Assembly (NCBI RefSeq): GCF_025024155.1 | Contig: NW_026251754.1 | Location: 62,001-126,000 of the forward strand | Source: Gamsiella multidivaricata | Lineage: Eukaryota > Mortierellomycota > Mortierellomycetes > Mortierellales > Mortierellaceae | Reading direction: 5' to 3' | Length of the DNA stretch: 64,000 nt | Shown here: positions 11,801 to 24,636 of the stretch, in pieces | Position numbering within the stretch: the first letter of the stretch is position 1 | How the letters are laid out: every line of letters begins with the position of its first letter | Notes under the pieces: model-generated | Seen by the model: only the letters and a program-made list of their open reading frames with translations | Database searches by the model: none | What the model was told of the DNA's origin: nothing | Program-made: the position numbers and the translations under genes

Positions 11801-13294
11801 TAACAGAAGTCGACTACGCGACGCAGTGGAGGTCAGTGAAGGCAGCGTTTGACTTGTGTGAGGTCCTATCGGGTCGAGCCACTCACGCCGGTCGACATTG
11901 TGGAGCACAGGAATTGCAATTTATGGGCTTGCCTGTCAACCACCTTGCGCGAATGGGACATTGGGCTCATAGCAAGATGCAGTATTACCTTTCAGGTCTC
12001 GAGATTCTGAGAGTTTTTGCTATAGCCGGTTTTCACAATGCGCGATACCATCTCGCACGGGACTGCTTAACCCCTCCGCTGGAACTTCAGCGTCTCGTGT
12101 TCCCTTGGGTAGAAGGCCAGTGTGCAGAAGAGGATCGGGCCGCTTGGAGAAAAAAATGCGACAGGATCATGCTGGATTTGCCGGAGAGTTCCCAGTCGAT
12201 TATTGACGAGATATATCGCACGGCGAAGATGGAGGAGCCAGAACTGGGTAAGAAGAAGAAGAAAAAGCCCCAGAGATTCAAAGCGAAGGTGCATTCATAT
12301 TTTAATATCGCCAAGGAAGGCTTCCTTTGTCTTTTGCTCTGGTTCCGTCGAGCTATTCTTCAGGACGCCGTTTTATTCCTCAGAGATGGCGCCACGAACC
12401 ACATCCTACACCACGACATCTTCGAAGGCGCACAATTCAAAAAGTACAGCGATGATCTACTCAGTACCATGAAAGAAGACCAGGGATCACCACTGACGGT
12501 TCATGATGGAGATGTGCCCGCCCTTGTGCAGGCTATAGAAAATGTAAGGATCGACAGTATCAACAATTTTACGACATTACAGCAGCACCAGCGTCTACAG
12601 CAGCAACAGCAGGAGCAGCAGATCCAGCAGATCCAGCAGAACTTCCTTGCCGTGCAACAAGAGCTTCTGCAGACGAGGCTAACTGTAGCGCAGGCTTCTA
12701 AGGAGCAGACAGCCCGGCAGGCGCGCTTGCTGCAGCAGTTGATTGTCGTGGTTTTGCAGCCATTGGCGCCTGCAGCGACTGGCATCGACAATTCAGTCAT
12801 TGCCTCCTTACAGTCCATGTTGAAAATGTTCAACAACAGCAGCGATACCCTTGCGTCCTCGCCAGCAGCTTCTCCAGCAGCACCAGCGATCTCACAAGCA
12901 ACTTCAACAATCCCACCGCCACTGACAAGTATTCTCTGCACCTCGGAGTCCGAGCCAAGAGCGGCATCAGGACGGCAGAAGCGGTTCGAGTTTGATCGAA
13001 ATGCGGCAACAGTACGGAAGGTGTTGAATGAGTACCAACGATACGAAGAGGCCAAGAAGCATGATCGACTTCTTGGGTTCGATGTGAAGACTCAAATTGG
13101 CATACCGTTCCGAAGAGCGGTATATCAACGAGCGCAAGGTCATCAGGAACGAGATTGATCGAATGATAGCCTCGCAGTGTATCCTCCGCGAGCAAGCCAT
13201 CCAGCATCTGAGTGATGAGCATGCCCAGTCAGGAAAGAGTATCAAGCAGTTCATAGGTATTTTGAAGGATAAGGATGGCAAGGATATTGAATAA
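8801..13294 (+). pseudogene. Crypton tyrosine recombinase with GCR1_C domain, multi-exon and damaged
   Basis: Ordered exons fit a fungal Crypton. They include an N-terminal MARGKQNKDQQARRRNE start, a Gln-rich linker (9060-9177), a core-binding part (QYAHHIVDWG, then QFCDELFENDYIVEP after an intron 9690-10600), the recombinase core (10925-12110), a Gln-rich coiled coil (12570-12720) and a C-terminal GCR1_C-type DNA-binding domain (12985-13294). The catalytic signature is visible: HAGRH (HxxR) followed by GHW and a YY pair, all within residues encoded around 11877-11990. Downstream PPLELQRLVFPWVE matches the Ndc10/Crypton domain 2. The intron at 11612-11721 is canonical (GTAAGC to TCTAG). Lesions: TAG at 11110 where Trp is expected, TGA at 11227, and a one-base frameshift near 13095 splitting GCR1_C. 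Cryptons lack terminal inverted repeats, so element ends are unknown. Without the lesions it would encode integrase-like DNA cleavage and joining. Confidence 0.8.
9690..10600 (+). other. Oversized (911 bp) intron of the Crypton, possibly with an insertion
   Basis: The donor GGG/GTAAGA and acceptor GTTTTTGTAG, with CTAAC about 20 bases upstream, join DWG to QFCDELF in frame. The other introns seen in this gene are about 50-110 bases. The interior has an unrelated look: a TTTATAGAG box, an AATAAA-like site near 9953, four dispersed TGCCCCCxC-like motifs, and an inverted repeat CATTACCTG / CAGGTAATG at 10208-10238. I could not find matching target duplications. Confidence 0.45.
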
Positions 13295-14893
13295 AGTATT
13301 TGTTTTTGTTGATATGCTATGATATACTGACTATTGGTAGCTTCTTGTCAATTCGACAGGATATCCTGATATAATATCCTCTCATTAAATGAGCATGTCA
13401 CTGAGCATTGCCTCATCGCAGTGTGAAAACATAAATGTAATGCAGACATGCAAGCATAGGACGGAGAAAATGAGAAGGGAAAAAAGCTTGTATAAGTTAA
13501 TAAATTGGAAGCGAAACTTGAGTTACCACTTGGACGACCACAAAGGATAAGGAGAATGAAGAGGTGAAGAGGAGACGGTACTCAGGGTGAGTACGCGTGC
13601 TAATGTCACAATGAGACAACGGAGCATGGTCGCTCACGCATCAGCTTCACATGGTGCAATGGTACATGGTATTAAAAAAAAGGTGCCGCTACTTTTGCTG
13701 GTATTTGATTGAAATTGGTTCTCACCCAATCTCAGCATATTTTGCTGTTATATCGTTACTCTTAATAAGGAGAGGGGTAGCAAGCATATGAGAATTCTCA
13801 GTTACCGTAGTTCTTGGCCGAAAATCGACGATAAACGGACGATGGGATAGTGCCCAACCGTTGCAGCGACCTTTGCAGCCAGAGGACCGGTAGACAATTA
13901 GTAAAAATCTGCCTGGGATCCCCCCCCCCCCCCCCCCCCGCCCCTAACGGTGTATTAGTGGTATATGTGGATTTTACATTGTCAGAAGTAGGGCTCTGAG
14001 GGGTTGACATACCTTGGCTTCGCCCAACCAAGGCAGGGAAGCTGACTTGGTTGCTCGGACACAAGGGTCGCTCAGCTCGGGATAGGCGTTGTGTGGAATG
14101 AGTGTATTGCTGGTGAGGAGTAGGAGGGAGGGACTCTGCGATGAGTAGGCTTCATAGTTATTGGTTCTGCGGATTCCATGTACCATTTTGAGTCGCGCTT
14201 CCAGGCTTCCTGCTCCGCTGGTGCTGTAGCTATGGATGTGAGTCTAGTCTGTCTATCCCAATAAAACAACGTTGTCCTTTTTCTTTCTCGTTGCCACCGT
14301 TTCCCACAGCCAATCATCACAACCACCTCTTACGGACATCAATCCATGTCATTAACCACCTTACTGCTTCCTCTGGTACCGCCCATAAGCCTGGTCATGT
14401 TCGTGCCACGGATAGCATGGCACAAACAAATTGAACGAATAGTCTGCGCCGATTACCTCGCGCTGGATCTACGGCCCACCCTTTCTCTCTCTGCCTTGAA
14501 ATTGTTTAGTTCGCTATCCTCAACCGCTGCAGATATACCAGATACAGGCAAGGTATGCTTACCGTTACGTGGAAGGGGGGATGCGTATTGTTCTGGCTGG
14601 CATCATGAGGAGTAACCAGGTAGAAATAGGATCTATACTGTTTGGGCGTGTAAAAATAAATGAATCTGAGGTACCACAGTTCCCCTCCAATGGGCACGGA
14701 TTCGCCCCATCTGCCCCAAGCATGCCCCGAATGTGGATCTTTGCTTCATAGCTGGCACGATGGTTTATCATGGGTCTTTTTTTTTTTTCTTTTTGCCACA
14801 CCGCAAATAATTTCCTTGAACAAAAAGAAGCCGTGGTTAGATATGCTACCACTGCTGCTGCTGCTGCTTTCTCACCTCACTGCTACGCTACCT

Positions 14894-14924
<31 letters not shown>

Positions 14925-15103
14925 GGCTTTCCTCTCTTTGGATGGGAATTCTGTCGCATCCGCCCGTTCATCGCTATCATTCTAGTTATCATTCATCGCC
15001 ATTATTCTTATTAGATCACTCGTTGGATTCAATACTACCGTTCCTCTATTTTTCTCTGCCACAGTGCTATTCTCTGCCTGCCTGGAGATTGTGCCTGGCG
15101 ATC
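13295..15103. other. Intergenic; no gene seen
   Basis: Contains a run of 19 C at 13921-13939, T runs at 14779 and 14897-14923, and no convincing open frame. It holds the 5' flank of the gene at 15104. A TATA-like element was not recognised. Confidence 0.45.
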
Positions 15104-15503
15104 ATGCTCCGCCGTTTAACGATGCCCATTGAGTCCCATCTCCATGATCCTATTCCAATATCGATCTCTTTACAGAACGACACAGCTCCTCGACCGAACG
15201 AATCGGGCTACGACAACATCATGTTCAAACACTCCCTGGACAGTGGGGACTTTATTGACCGAGAGGATGAAAACTATGAACCGGTCGACCTGATGGATTC
15301 GCTTGATCTTTGGGAGTCAGACATCGTCGTGCGCGAGGCCCCTATGGAGGGCTCTGTCCCGCCCATAAAGCGCCAAAAGTGTAGACCATGGGAGACCGCT
15401 ACTACTCGACTTCGAAAAGGCAAGCAGTGCAGGGACTCTTTATAGGCTAACGTGTGTGGCGAGCTATCTGTTTTCGATGTGAAAGTAACATGGAGAAGAT
15501 TCC

Positions 15504-15536
<33 letters not shown>

Positions 15537-17250
15537 AACAGACGCCGAGACCGGGTCGACTGCTGGCCTTCGAATCCACGCAGGCAACTTCGATCGAAGC
15601 CCATCTCTTACGCTTCGCTCATCGAGCTGCGAACACCTGGAGTGCTGGAACCCTGTCCGCATGAAGAAAAAGAACGCGGTCCCGCGTGCTAGTCTTCAGG
15701 ACAGCTTCTCTGGCGGAATTGTCGCTACTGAGGATCTCGCACCCTGCGCTGCAGGGCCCACTGGCCTGGCCATCCTTCATCAGAAAATATTTAATACTGG
15801 CAAAGCTGTTTACTCCAATGATTATATGAACACTCAAACGATATCCGCGTCCAGGACGACCAAGACAGGCACTGGTGGGCCTCCTCGGTCTTCTCTGGGG
15901 TTTTCCAAGTACTGTCATGGGGCACCCATTGGTTTCCTGAGCGCGATCGTGGAAACGCAAGGTCTATGCTCCAATGATCGTGCGTCGAAATCGTCATATC
16001 TCCCTCCTGAGGCCTTTACCGATACTTTTGCGCATTGTCAGGGATCTCTATCCTCGGAAAACACAGTTGCGAAATCTACTCTTTTTCATGAGCAGCAGGT
16101 TTTATATGGGTCCACAACGACAGCGTCGTCAATGTCCACCCAGATGTATGAAGCCCTGCCATCGTGGCGGTCATCCAATTCATCAAGTCCAAGGAAAAGA
16201 GGTCGCGTTGGCGACGACAGTGAATTGCCATGGAACGGCATTGGAGACAGCTCCGGCATCAATGATAGCTACTCCTGCTCTGATATCAACGACAGATACT
16301 CTCGCTCTGACACCTGTTTTGGTGGCCAGGAAATGGATGGCTATGATGGTAGCGATGAAGACACCAGTGAAGGCGAAGAGCTCAGGGCGGAGGACTGCGA
16401 TGACAATAATTATGAAGAGTTTGACGACGGTGAAGACGACTATGTCCAAGATGCTGGTGGTCTGCGGCCACTTGGTTTTAAAGATGGCTCAGCCTCCTCT
16501 CCCCCCTCTGCTGCTGATTCTCCAGCTTCCTCCGCCGCTTCTGTAGCCTCGTCTGCTCCAGCGGCACCTTACTATGCCAGGAGTGCGATCGAGTCTACGT
16601 CCACATTTGCCTCGACTATTCGAGCTGCGACTGGGAAGAGAATGAAATACAATCGGGGAAATCGAATGCAGATATTCCCAGAGATCAATCCCCCGTGTTT
16701 CTTGGGCATGGAGACCCATAGGCCATAATTCCTTTCCGCACATACAAAAGCTCGAGATACTGGAAGGTTCAATGCCGGCCGCTTGGATGGTCTCAAACTC
16801 CTGGCAGACTCAACTTTTAGGCTTGGCTACCCGACCGCACACACAGGGACGCCGTCCAAAACCAACATGGATCTTTTGGAATTCACGCAGGAGATGGGTC
16901 TTTTGGACGAAGATCTGTTCAGGTTTCTTTGTGGCAGGGCCCTCCGGGAGCTCAGGGAATGCAGTACAGGGTATTTAGAGCTCCACCGACGATTCATTCG
17001 AGTCTTGAGACGGTATTACGACGTGTTTGGTGTATTTCAGGAAGCACAGTTAGATCAGGACCGGCAGATATCGGCATCAGACCATCGCGATCGCTACTCT
17101 TTCTTGCCTGCCCCTGCCATAGCCGAGCCGACCCCCTCAACGTATCAGTCGGTTCTTTCAGGACACAGTGCTCGTGCTCGATTGGACAGTGTCAGCAGCA
17201 AACGGAGGTCTCGCAGTTGGAGGCACGAGGAGGGGATACCCAGAGGATAA
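15104..17250 (+). CDS. Low-complexity nuclear-type protein of unknown function, exon structure uncertain
   Basis: Exon 1 runs from ATG 15104 (MLRRLTMPIESHLHD). To enter the long frame at 15542 a phase-1 donor is needed. The best fits are AAG/GCAAGC at 15420 (a GC-AG intron) or GTAGAC at 15381; the acceptor is the CACACAAACAG after a CT tract. The frame then stays open to a TAA at 16726, and the same frame reopens and continues to 17250 with protein-like sequence (LLEFTQEMGLLDEDLFRFL). A 72-base intron 16695-16766 (GTGTTT to GGAAG) would remove the stop without changing frame, giving about 650 residues; otherwise the protein ends at about 500. There are Ser-rich and strongly acidic stretches (16330-16450) and a basic PRKRGR patch, possibly a nuclear signal. 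No family recognised. Confidence 0.5.
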
Positions 17251-18269
17251 GCCGCTTGCGCACGGGGGGAGGGGGGAGGGGTTTTCCCTCCCAGAGGAAG
17301 AGAACTTGTCGAGAGCTCTGTGATCCTGGAGCGAAACAAAAGTCAAGACCTGGGAGAATAACCGTGTTGAGCCTCAAGGGCGCTTGGATGGTTTCAATAA
17401 ATCAAAACGATGTGGACATGACATATTCTAATCAGCGACGATGCTGGCGGATGAAAATTAGAGCAGCAGCAGTAGCGGCAGATGGAGCAGAAGCAGTGGA
17501 AGTAGTAGTGGCAGTAGTAATAGTAGTGGTGGTGGTGATGGTGGAGGAGGAGGAGGAGGAGGTGGTGGTGAATTGATTCCTCTTCAGTTTAGGAAAGCAA
17601 TGGTTTTGATACGTAGGCACATCAACATCGAGGACGAACTGGGCTGATCCCTTGACGGCATAAAAGTCTAGGGAGGTTCTTTTTTCTCTAAAAGAAAGAA
17701 AATAGCTAGTTAGGGGGGGGGGTGTTGTAGAACTCTTAAGCCCATTTCCATCCGTTTGTGTGACCATAGCCCTAAGAAATCTTGGATCAATCTCGGCCCC
17801 CCAATGGATTTCACAACCTCTCTGGCTCCTCCTTCTCTTTCCTCACTCGAACTCCCCAAACATTTAATCCTCCACGGAGGAGGATTCCTCAAGAGCTTTT
17901 TGATCGGAACCAGAACAGTCTTGAGTTTGTGAGTGGTTGGATTGGAGGGGTGTCTTTTTTTTTTAAAAAAAAGAGGCTCTTTTGGGTGTACCTACATTGA
18001 GTAGACTGCAGCCCTTGTAACGTAACGTAACGAGTACATAGATAGTTTAACCTTTGTGAGTTTTCCTCGGAAGCCCCCCCCTCTCTCTCTCTCTCTTTGT
18101 GTGCGTATGTGAGTGTATGTATGTATATATTGTATGTACCTGGCTGGATTAGCTGAGCTATAGCTATAGAAAGAAAGGAAAAAGGGAAAGGGGGATAGGT
18201 CTCGGGCTCTGACGAGCTTACTGAATGCTTGTGCTCAATCCACCCCTGACATCGATATGTGTGCACAGA

Positions 18270-18305
<36 letters not shown>

Positions 18306-21300
18306 TGTAACATTCCGATGGGTTTCGCGCAAGGGGTGTGTGTGTATATGTAAACATTTAAGTTCGGTATATCATGGTTGGTATGTATATTTTTATAGAC
18401 GTATTCATTCATAGACTACACACACACATACATACATCCACGCATACAAAGAAAGAAAGAAGAGACAAAAAGAAAAAAAGTAAGAAAGGTATGTCTGTGC
18501 ATACAGTGCATTGACGTGATGTCCCGAGGAGGGGAGATGAGGGTAATCTGGATCCTGAAGAGCAGGCACGCTCTTGGTCCGATTGAGACATGGGTCCCTG
18601 GCGGCGGCGCCCCGTGTGACACCGAAGGAGAAAAGAGGAGAGGAGAGCAAAACATAAAAAGGGTATGTTTTGTGGTGCTGTGCTGGTGTCTTTTTTTATG
18701 TGTGTGTATGTGCGTGAGGAACGTGTGCCCTGCCTCGTACGTACATTGTGTACTGTGGCAAGTTGCTTATTTAAAAAACCTCGGTGTAAAGAGACAAGAG
18801 ACTTCCCTCCCCCCTCTCCCGAGGAGGAGCACCCCTGCGGAATAGGGAGAGAGAGAATGGCCGTGGAAGAGTCGATCGAGCAAGGGAACGGAGGTGATCG
18901 AGGGAGGTGGATGGGGTGCAAGAATTTCACGGGAATTCCTCTGGAAAGGGTACACATTCCAAGGAAGCAATGTATCTTTCTTCTCTCGATGGGATGGGAG
19001 AGCGGAGGAGGACGGGGAGAGGTGGTCGTCGATGATGGATCGAGCCCATGACGAACGATAGTCTAGGTTAGGGCAGGGTTGGGTGATGAACCTTGCCACG
19101 AGGCAGGGAATCTTTTTTTTTTTTTTACTAAGCGACGATGCTTACTTACAGCATCCACACAAACACAATGACGACGAAGAACCTCTTTGTCCCATCCGAG
19201 GAATGTGGGACGTCCAGGGGACGAGGCTTCCTTCCGCCTCCTGACTGTTGTTTTCTACAGAGTCATTCCTGTGCTGTTCATGGGTACACAAGCAGGCCTA
19301 GGCTACACAAACAAGGGCTCCATCCTCCTCTCCGCTCGCTTTGAGAGTCGAGTGTACAAAGCAGGGTCCTTCATGATCGATCGGACATGGAAAGAAATGC
19401 TCCGACTCCCCTATTCCCCCATCCTTTCTTCAATTGAACGAACGGCGTGCAGTGCACATGCCGCCTTATTATCAGATAAATTATTTATACAAAGAATCAG
19501 AAACTGTCTGTTCACAACGCGACGCAACACCCACGCCCATGCCCATGCCCATGCCCGTGTCAAGGCAGACACGCGCCCGGCGGGGAGGGGGGGTTCTTTT
19601 CCTTCTAAGAAGATCATGCTTAGTCATTCCTCATGTCACACATGCACATTCCAGTCCCGGGTCCTGAGTCTTCGCTCGAGCTCGTGTTGTAGACAGGTTC
19701 GGACGGCGAGACAGGGAAGAAACCCCCCCCCAGGGCGTTCAAATTAAATGTAATTACGAGTGCAGTATCCCGTAAGTCTCTTTGTTAAGATGAACAGGAC
19801 TAGAATAGCAGAGATTTTATTTCCCAGTTGCAGGACAGACACAATGGGAAGATGAGGAGGAGGCGGCGACGCGTTTCAAACAAGGAAATTTTTTTTTTCT
19901 ACATTTTTATTTTCAAGAGCGGTTGTTAGGGCTGCATGCATCAGAGCGAGGGAAGGGGAAGGGTCACACTATCGCCCCCCTCCTCCCCCTGAGAGCGGGA
20001 GCGGATGCAGCCCGATGGAGTATGAATAAAAATGAGCCAACAGAGGCTGAGGGGGGGGGGGTATGATAATCTGAGAGAGAGAGAGTGTGAGCGGTTGAGG
20101 GCAATTTTTTGTCCAGAAGCGGAAGTTTGCTCGCAGGATTTTGCGAGCAGACGCGTTGGAGCTCTGAGCGATAGGATGGCTGGTGGATGGGGGAAAGGGA
20201 GGGGCGGGGAGGAGGAGGATCGAGTGGAGGAGGGAAATAATTTCTATGTTCCTATGTTCCTATGTTCCTTGTCTCGAGAGTGATTATTATTATCTCCTAA
20301 AGAGCGGTGGCGAAGAAATCGGGTGCCCCCACATCGTCTCTGTCCATTTCCCCCGAGAAGAAAGAAAAAAAGAAAAGAAAAAACGTGGGGAGGCATTCGT
20401 TGCACCGCAGTTTTTGTTGTTGTACGTATCTCCTTCCTTTTCTATATACACAATACACAACAAAGAAAGCGAGGGAAGGGGAAAAGCGAGGGAAAGACAG
20501 AAAAAAAAAAAAAGCGAGGGAAGGATAAGACCCGGCTCCCCGAATTCAATTGGTTCCCTTGCAGCAGCAACACGTCTGGACATTCACGCCCACCCCCCAT
20601 CCCATCCGTGTCCAGGAACAGGAGCTAGTGAGCTAGTGTTTCCCCAGCCAGCCATTGGTCCGATTTCGATAGTTCATGCCGACTAGGGCATTATTGTTAT
20701 CTTATTTAGCGGGTTTTCCCTCCGATTCTTATTTCTTAATTGTTCCCATCCGTCCCTGGAGGTGGGGGGGAAGGGTTCCTTTTGCGCCATCATCCGATCT
20801 CTGCCCGGAGCCAGAAGTGCAGACAGTCTGGGACTGGGGAGAGGGGATGCCCGATCAAGCGAGGATAAGGGTCTGCTGTTGTCTGGGACACAATAGGTTT
20901 CAATTGCACACAACCCTTGGGCTCTTTCCTGCCAGTCCGAGCACTGCTCCCCCAACTGGTGTTTGCTTCCAAGGGGAGTGTCTGACTCTTTGACAGCAAG
21001 GAAGAGACAATATGCTGCATGGGAGAATAAACATTGTGATTCACATCGACGCATACTGAAAGAAGAATCGTAAAAAAGAAAAAAAAGAAGTTGCCGCGCA
21101 ACACGAGACTGCGATAAAATCGAGCTGGACTGAACTGGGACTAGTCTACAAGATAAACTCGCCCCCCATGATCAGAATACCATGTCCTGTAGTCTAGTCT
21201 AGACTTTGTCCGAGAAAGAATAGCGAAGACTGAACAAGAACAATGGGAGCAAAAAAAAAAAGCATATGCATGGGAGAGGGGGAGGGGAACCATGTTTACC

Positions 21301-22214
21301 TAACGGTAAAAAAGTATTCCAATGGCGGAATAAGATACAATAGAGTCCTATACAGTCCAATACAGTGAGGAATAAGAAATAGAAATAAAAATATGCAATT
21401 GGGAAATTGTTGAGCATGACCACGACCATGACCATGACCTTCTTCTTCTATTGGGTTTTGGAAGCAAGCAAGCGAGCAAAGGAGGGAGACAAGAAAAGTG
21501 AAGTGAAGAAGGAAGAGAAAAGACTGCGCGTGAGTGAGGGCGAGAGAGAGAGTAGTGTAGTCTAGTCTGCAATGTGCTGTTGCCGGTGCTGCTGGGTGCA
21601 GACTAGGCTTCAGATAGGTTAGTGGTGCTGCATGGTCCGTGTGGTGCTGATGCGATGGTCTTACAAATGGAATGGTCGCACACAGTCAGGACGGGCCAAA
21701 ACAAATAGTCGCCGATACCCCCGACTGTGCCTGACACAGAAATAATAAGCAGAAACAGAGGCGCCCGCGGTGTTTGTGTCTGCACCCCTCCGCTGCACGA
21801 CGGTCCACCACTGCCCCGCTGGCGGGGGGGAGGGGGGACCATAAATAGGGACGGCCCTCTTCTTCAGCACCCATCTTTTTCGCATTCCTCTTGCCTGTAC
21901 ATAACATACACTCACACATATTGCTGCTGCTATCACCATTGCTACTACTACGACTACTACTGCTACTACTACTACCACAGCTATACTACCACTAGTGCCC
22001 ACTAGCACCCTCCATCCATCCAATCTCAGTCGAACCCGCCACTTTTTATTCCCTTTCTTTATTACTCTCCCGCCACTAATACCAGCTCTCACCCACACCC
22101 ACATTCCTTCACACTCTCACCCTCACCCTCAACATTCCTTCAGCTACACCCACCACCCTCACTCTCTTTCCTCTCTCTCTCTCTCACACACTACACACTC
22201 CCACTGACACAAAG
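17251..22214. repeat. 5-kb gene-free stretch rich in simple repeats
   Basis: No open frame here looks coding. The stretch is packed with simple sequence: GTA/GTG/GAG triplets (17460-17570), G runs at 17264-17281, a T/A palindrome (17951-17970), a run of about 30 A (18272-18301), CCCATG hexamers (19531-19558), TATGTTCC repeats (20245-20270), and CT and ACT triplets before 22214. It includes the 3' flank of the gene ending at 17250 and the promoter of the gene at 22215. I see no RNA gene. Confidence 0.5.
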
Positions 22215-23036
22215 ATGGCCAAGCTTCTGAACGCAAAGGAGTGGTTCAAGAGAAGACGCGGCAAGAAAAAGAGATCCCCCACCCCCACAAACGTCTACAT
22301 CCCTGGCATCGGATACCCTCCCCTGCGCAACTCTTCCCAGCCCACGCTCATCCCCTATGTCCCTCCCAGTGCCACCACTTCTGAAATCGAAGATGATGAG
22401 GACGATAACCTCCTCCCAGCCATCTCCCAGGACATGATCTCGGCTGCCACAACGACCTGTCTTGGCATGTCCCGCACGATGGTTGCTGCCATCGCTACAC
22501 CACCCAGCAACACGGATGCGGAAGATCTGAGCCAGTACCGCAACCGCCATGCAAAATACCATTCACTCTCCCTCACACCCTCTGCAGTGACCGTCCCAGG
22601 AGCATTCCCTCTCCGACGATCGTCCCTGCAGCAGCCATTCGCGAGCAGGTCCTACAACTCGTTGCCGACACAGATCACGGAGATGAGGAGCTGTCCTCAA
22701 CCGGGTCAGCGCATAGAGAGTCGACAGAGTCTGAGCAGGAATCTGAATTACTTGACCTCGAGGCATCTGCGACGGAACTCGGAGCAGACTCAGACGACGT
22801 CCCAGCCTCTGCCCCAGCCTCTGCCCCAGCCTCTGCCGCAGCCGCAGCCGCAGCAGCCGCTGTTGACGCATGCTCAGGTCAAGTCGCCGAATGCTTTGAA
22901 GGCCATCTCGACGGGCAACACAACCTCGGCGGAGAACCTGGCTATGCTTGAGACCAAGGTATGCGAAACAAAAACTTTGTGCTCTCTTCCTTCACACCGC
23001 CCCTCTCTTCATGTTTCTTGTTTTACATAAGCTACT

Positions 23037-23068
<32 letters not shown>

Positions 23069-24636
23069 GGAATGTGGGACAAAAGATATTGACACCTTTT
23101 TTTTCTTTTTCTTTCTTACGTGAATTGGGTGAATGGTATTAGGCGCAAGAGTATGCACGAACAGTCAAGACCCTGTGGCAGATGGTCGAGAATGAAGATC
23201 TCGCGTACCGACTCCGGGATGCCTCGCCCGTCGAACGCGAATGGCTCATTTATCATCACAAGAACGCCAATTTCCCCTTCAAGCCTATCCCTATTGCAGC
23301 TACTTCTACTCCTAATACTACTGCTCCCGCCACAACCACCACCGCCACCACCACCACCACCGCCGCCACAGCAGCGGGTCGCGCCAGTTCCGACAACGGT
23401 CGTGCGCGCGTGCACTTTAATAACCACCATCATGTCCACAACCGCGGACTCGAACCCATTGCGGAGACCGGGGCCGCCGAGACGGACAAGGACAAGGTCA
23501 TGAGTCCCGGCACCAAGTCCTCGTTCCACCACCGTCCACAATGTCATCTTTCCAAGCATGTGCGTCAACACTCGCAGGACGGAGGAGCAGAGTCTGTTCA
23601 TGCAGTGACGATGTCGCTCCCGAATTCACCGATGGCGGGACCTGTGATGTCTTCGACCGAGATGGCGGCCAAGAAGGCGACGCGCCGATGCACGTTGCTC
23701 TCACCGACGGTTCTGCAGTCGGCACAGGAGCTGCAGAAGCGGGATCACTTTACGATCCAGGAGCGTGTGGACATGGAGGAGGACTGGCGGATGCAGGCCA
23801 AGCTGATGAATCGACTTGGGGAGAGTCAGGGCCGTAGCAGTGGGGCCCGACGGGTGCATGCGCAGTTGTTGCAGCGACAGCAGAGGCAAGTTCAGGAGCG
23901 GATCGAGTACGAGCCGACGCATGAGGATTTCAACAAGTGGTATGATCTGAAGGAGGAGATTGAAGATGATGAGGTGCCGGAGATGAACCAGGTCCGGGTG
24001 TTGGATCTGAAGGAGGAGTTTGAGGATGAGGAGGACCGACAGAAGCGGATCGAGCAGGAGAAGCAGCAGGAGCTGGAGCAATTGGAGCATGAGCTGAATA
24101 TCCTGGGGCTTGATCGGTTCGAGGGAATGTGTATGAGCTTTGTGGAGCCCGAGATCGAGGAGGAAGAGGAGGAGGAAGATGATGGGCCGTCGTCGACGTC
24201 GTCGCTGTCGTCGACCTCGCAGCAGCAGATGATGGTGGCGTTGTCGCCAGAGGAGCTGCATCAGCAGCTGCAGGCGCAGTATCACCAGCTGCAAGAGCAT
24301 CTGTTGGAGCACCAGCGGATGATGCAGAAGTTGAGTGAGTTGAAGCAGCAGAGACAGCAGGGTGGACCGAAGGTGAGGGTGAAGGTGTCGCAGAAGAAGC
24401 GGTTGGCTGCGGGGACGATGAAGGTCCCACCACCACCGCCGCCTATGCCGATGCCGATGTCGATGTCGATGCCGATGCCTCTTGCACCGGCGATGGGGAA
24501 GAAGAGTTTGGTGGTGGAGCCGTTGAGGCCGAGGAACGGGCGGAGGCTGTTCTCGCCGGACTGTGACTCGATGATCATCAAGGACTTTGTGCCCCTGGCC
24601 CAGCCGGCGCCCCCGATGCCTGTCAGGATCGCTTAA
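22215..24636 (+). CDS. Large low-complexity, coiled-coil protein of unknown function (two exons)
   Basis: Exon 1 is 22215-22958 and exon 2 is 23143-24636. The donor AAG/GTATGC and acceptor GGTATTAG join in phase 0 (LETK, then AQEYARTVKTLWQMVENE) to give about 745 residues. The intron holds a 28-base T run. The N-terminus is basic (WFKRRRGKKKR), possibly a nuclear or membrane-binding patch. The most protein-like block is YARTVKTLWQMVENEDLAYR with DASPVEREWLIYHHKNANFP, just after the intron. Further on come Thr/Ala repeats, an acidic Glu-rich coiled coil (about 23930-24180), a Gln/Leu-rich coiled coil (24250-24360), and a Pro/Met tail of PPPPPP and MPMPMSMSMP type. No domain recognised. The codon pattern and open length make it a real gene with good confidence. 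Confidence 0.7.

Noticed and set aside
17264..17281. G-quadruplex regulatory element
   Set aside because: The G-run block could fold into a quadruplex, but similar G or C runs are scattered through the intergenic DNA here, so there is no sign of a specific role.
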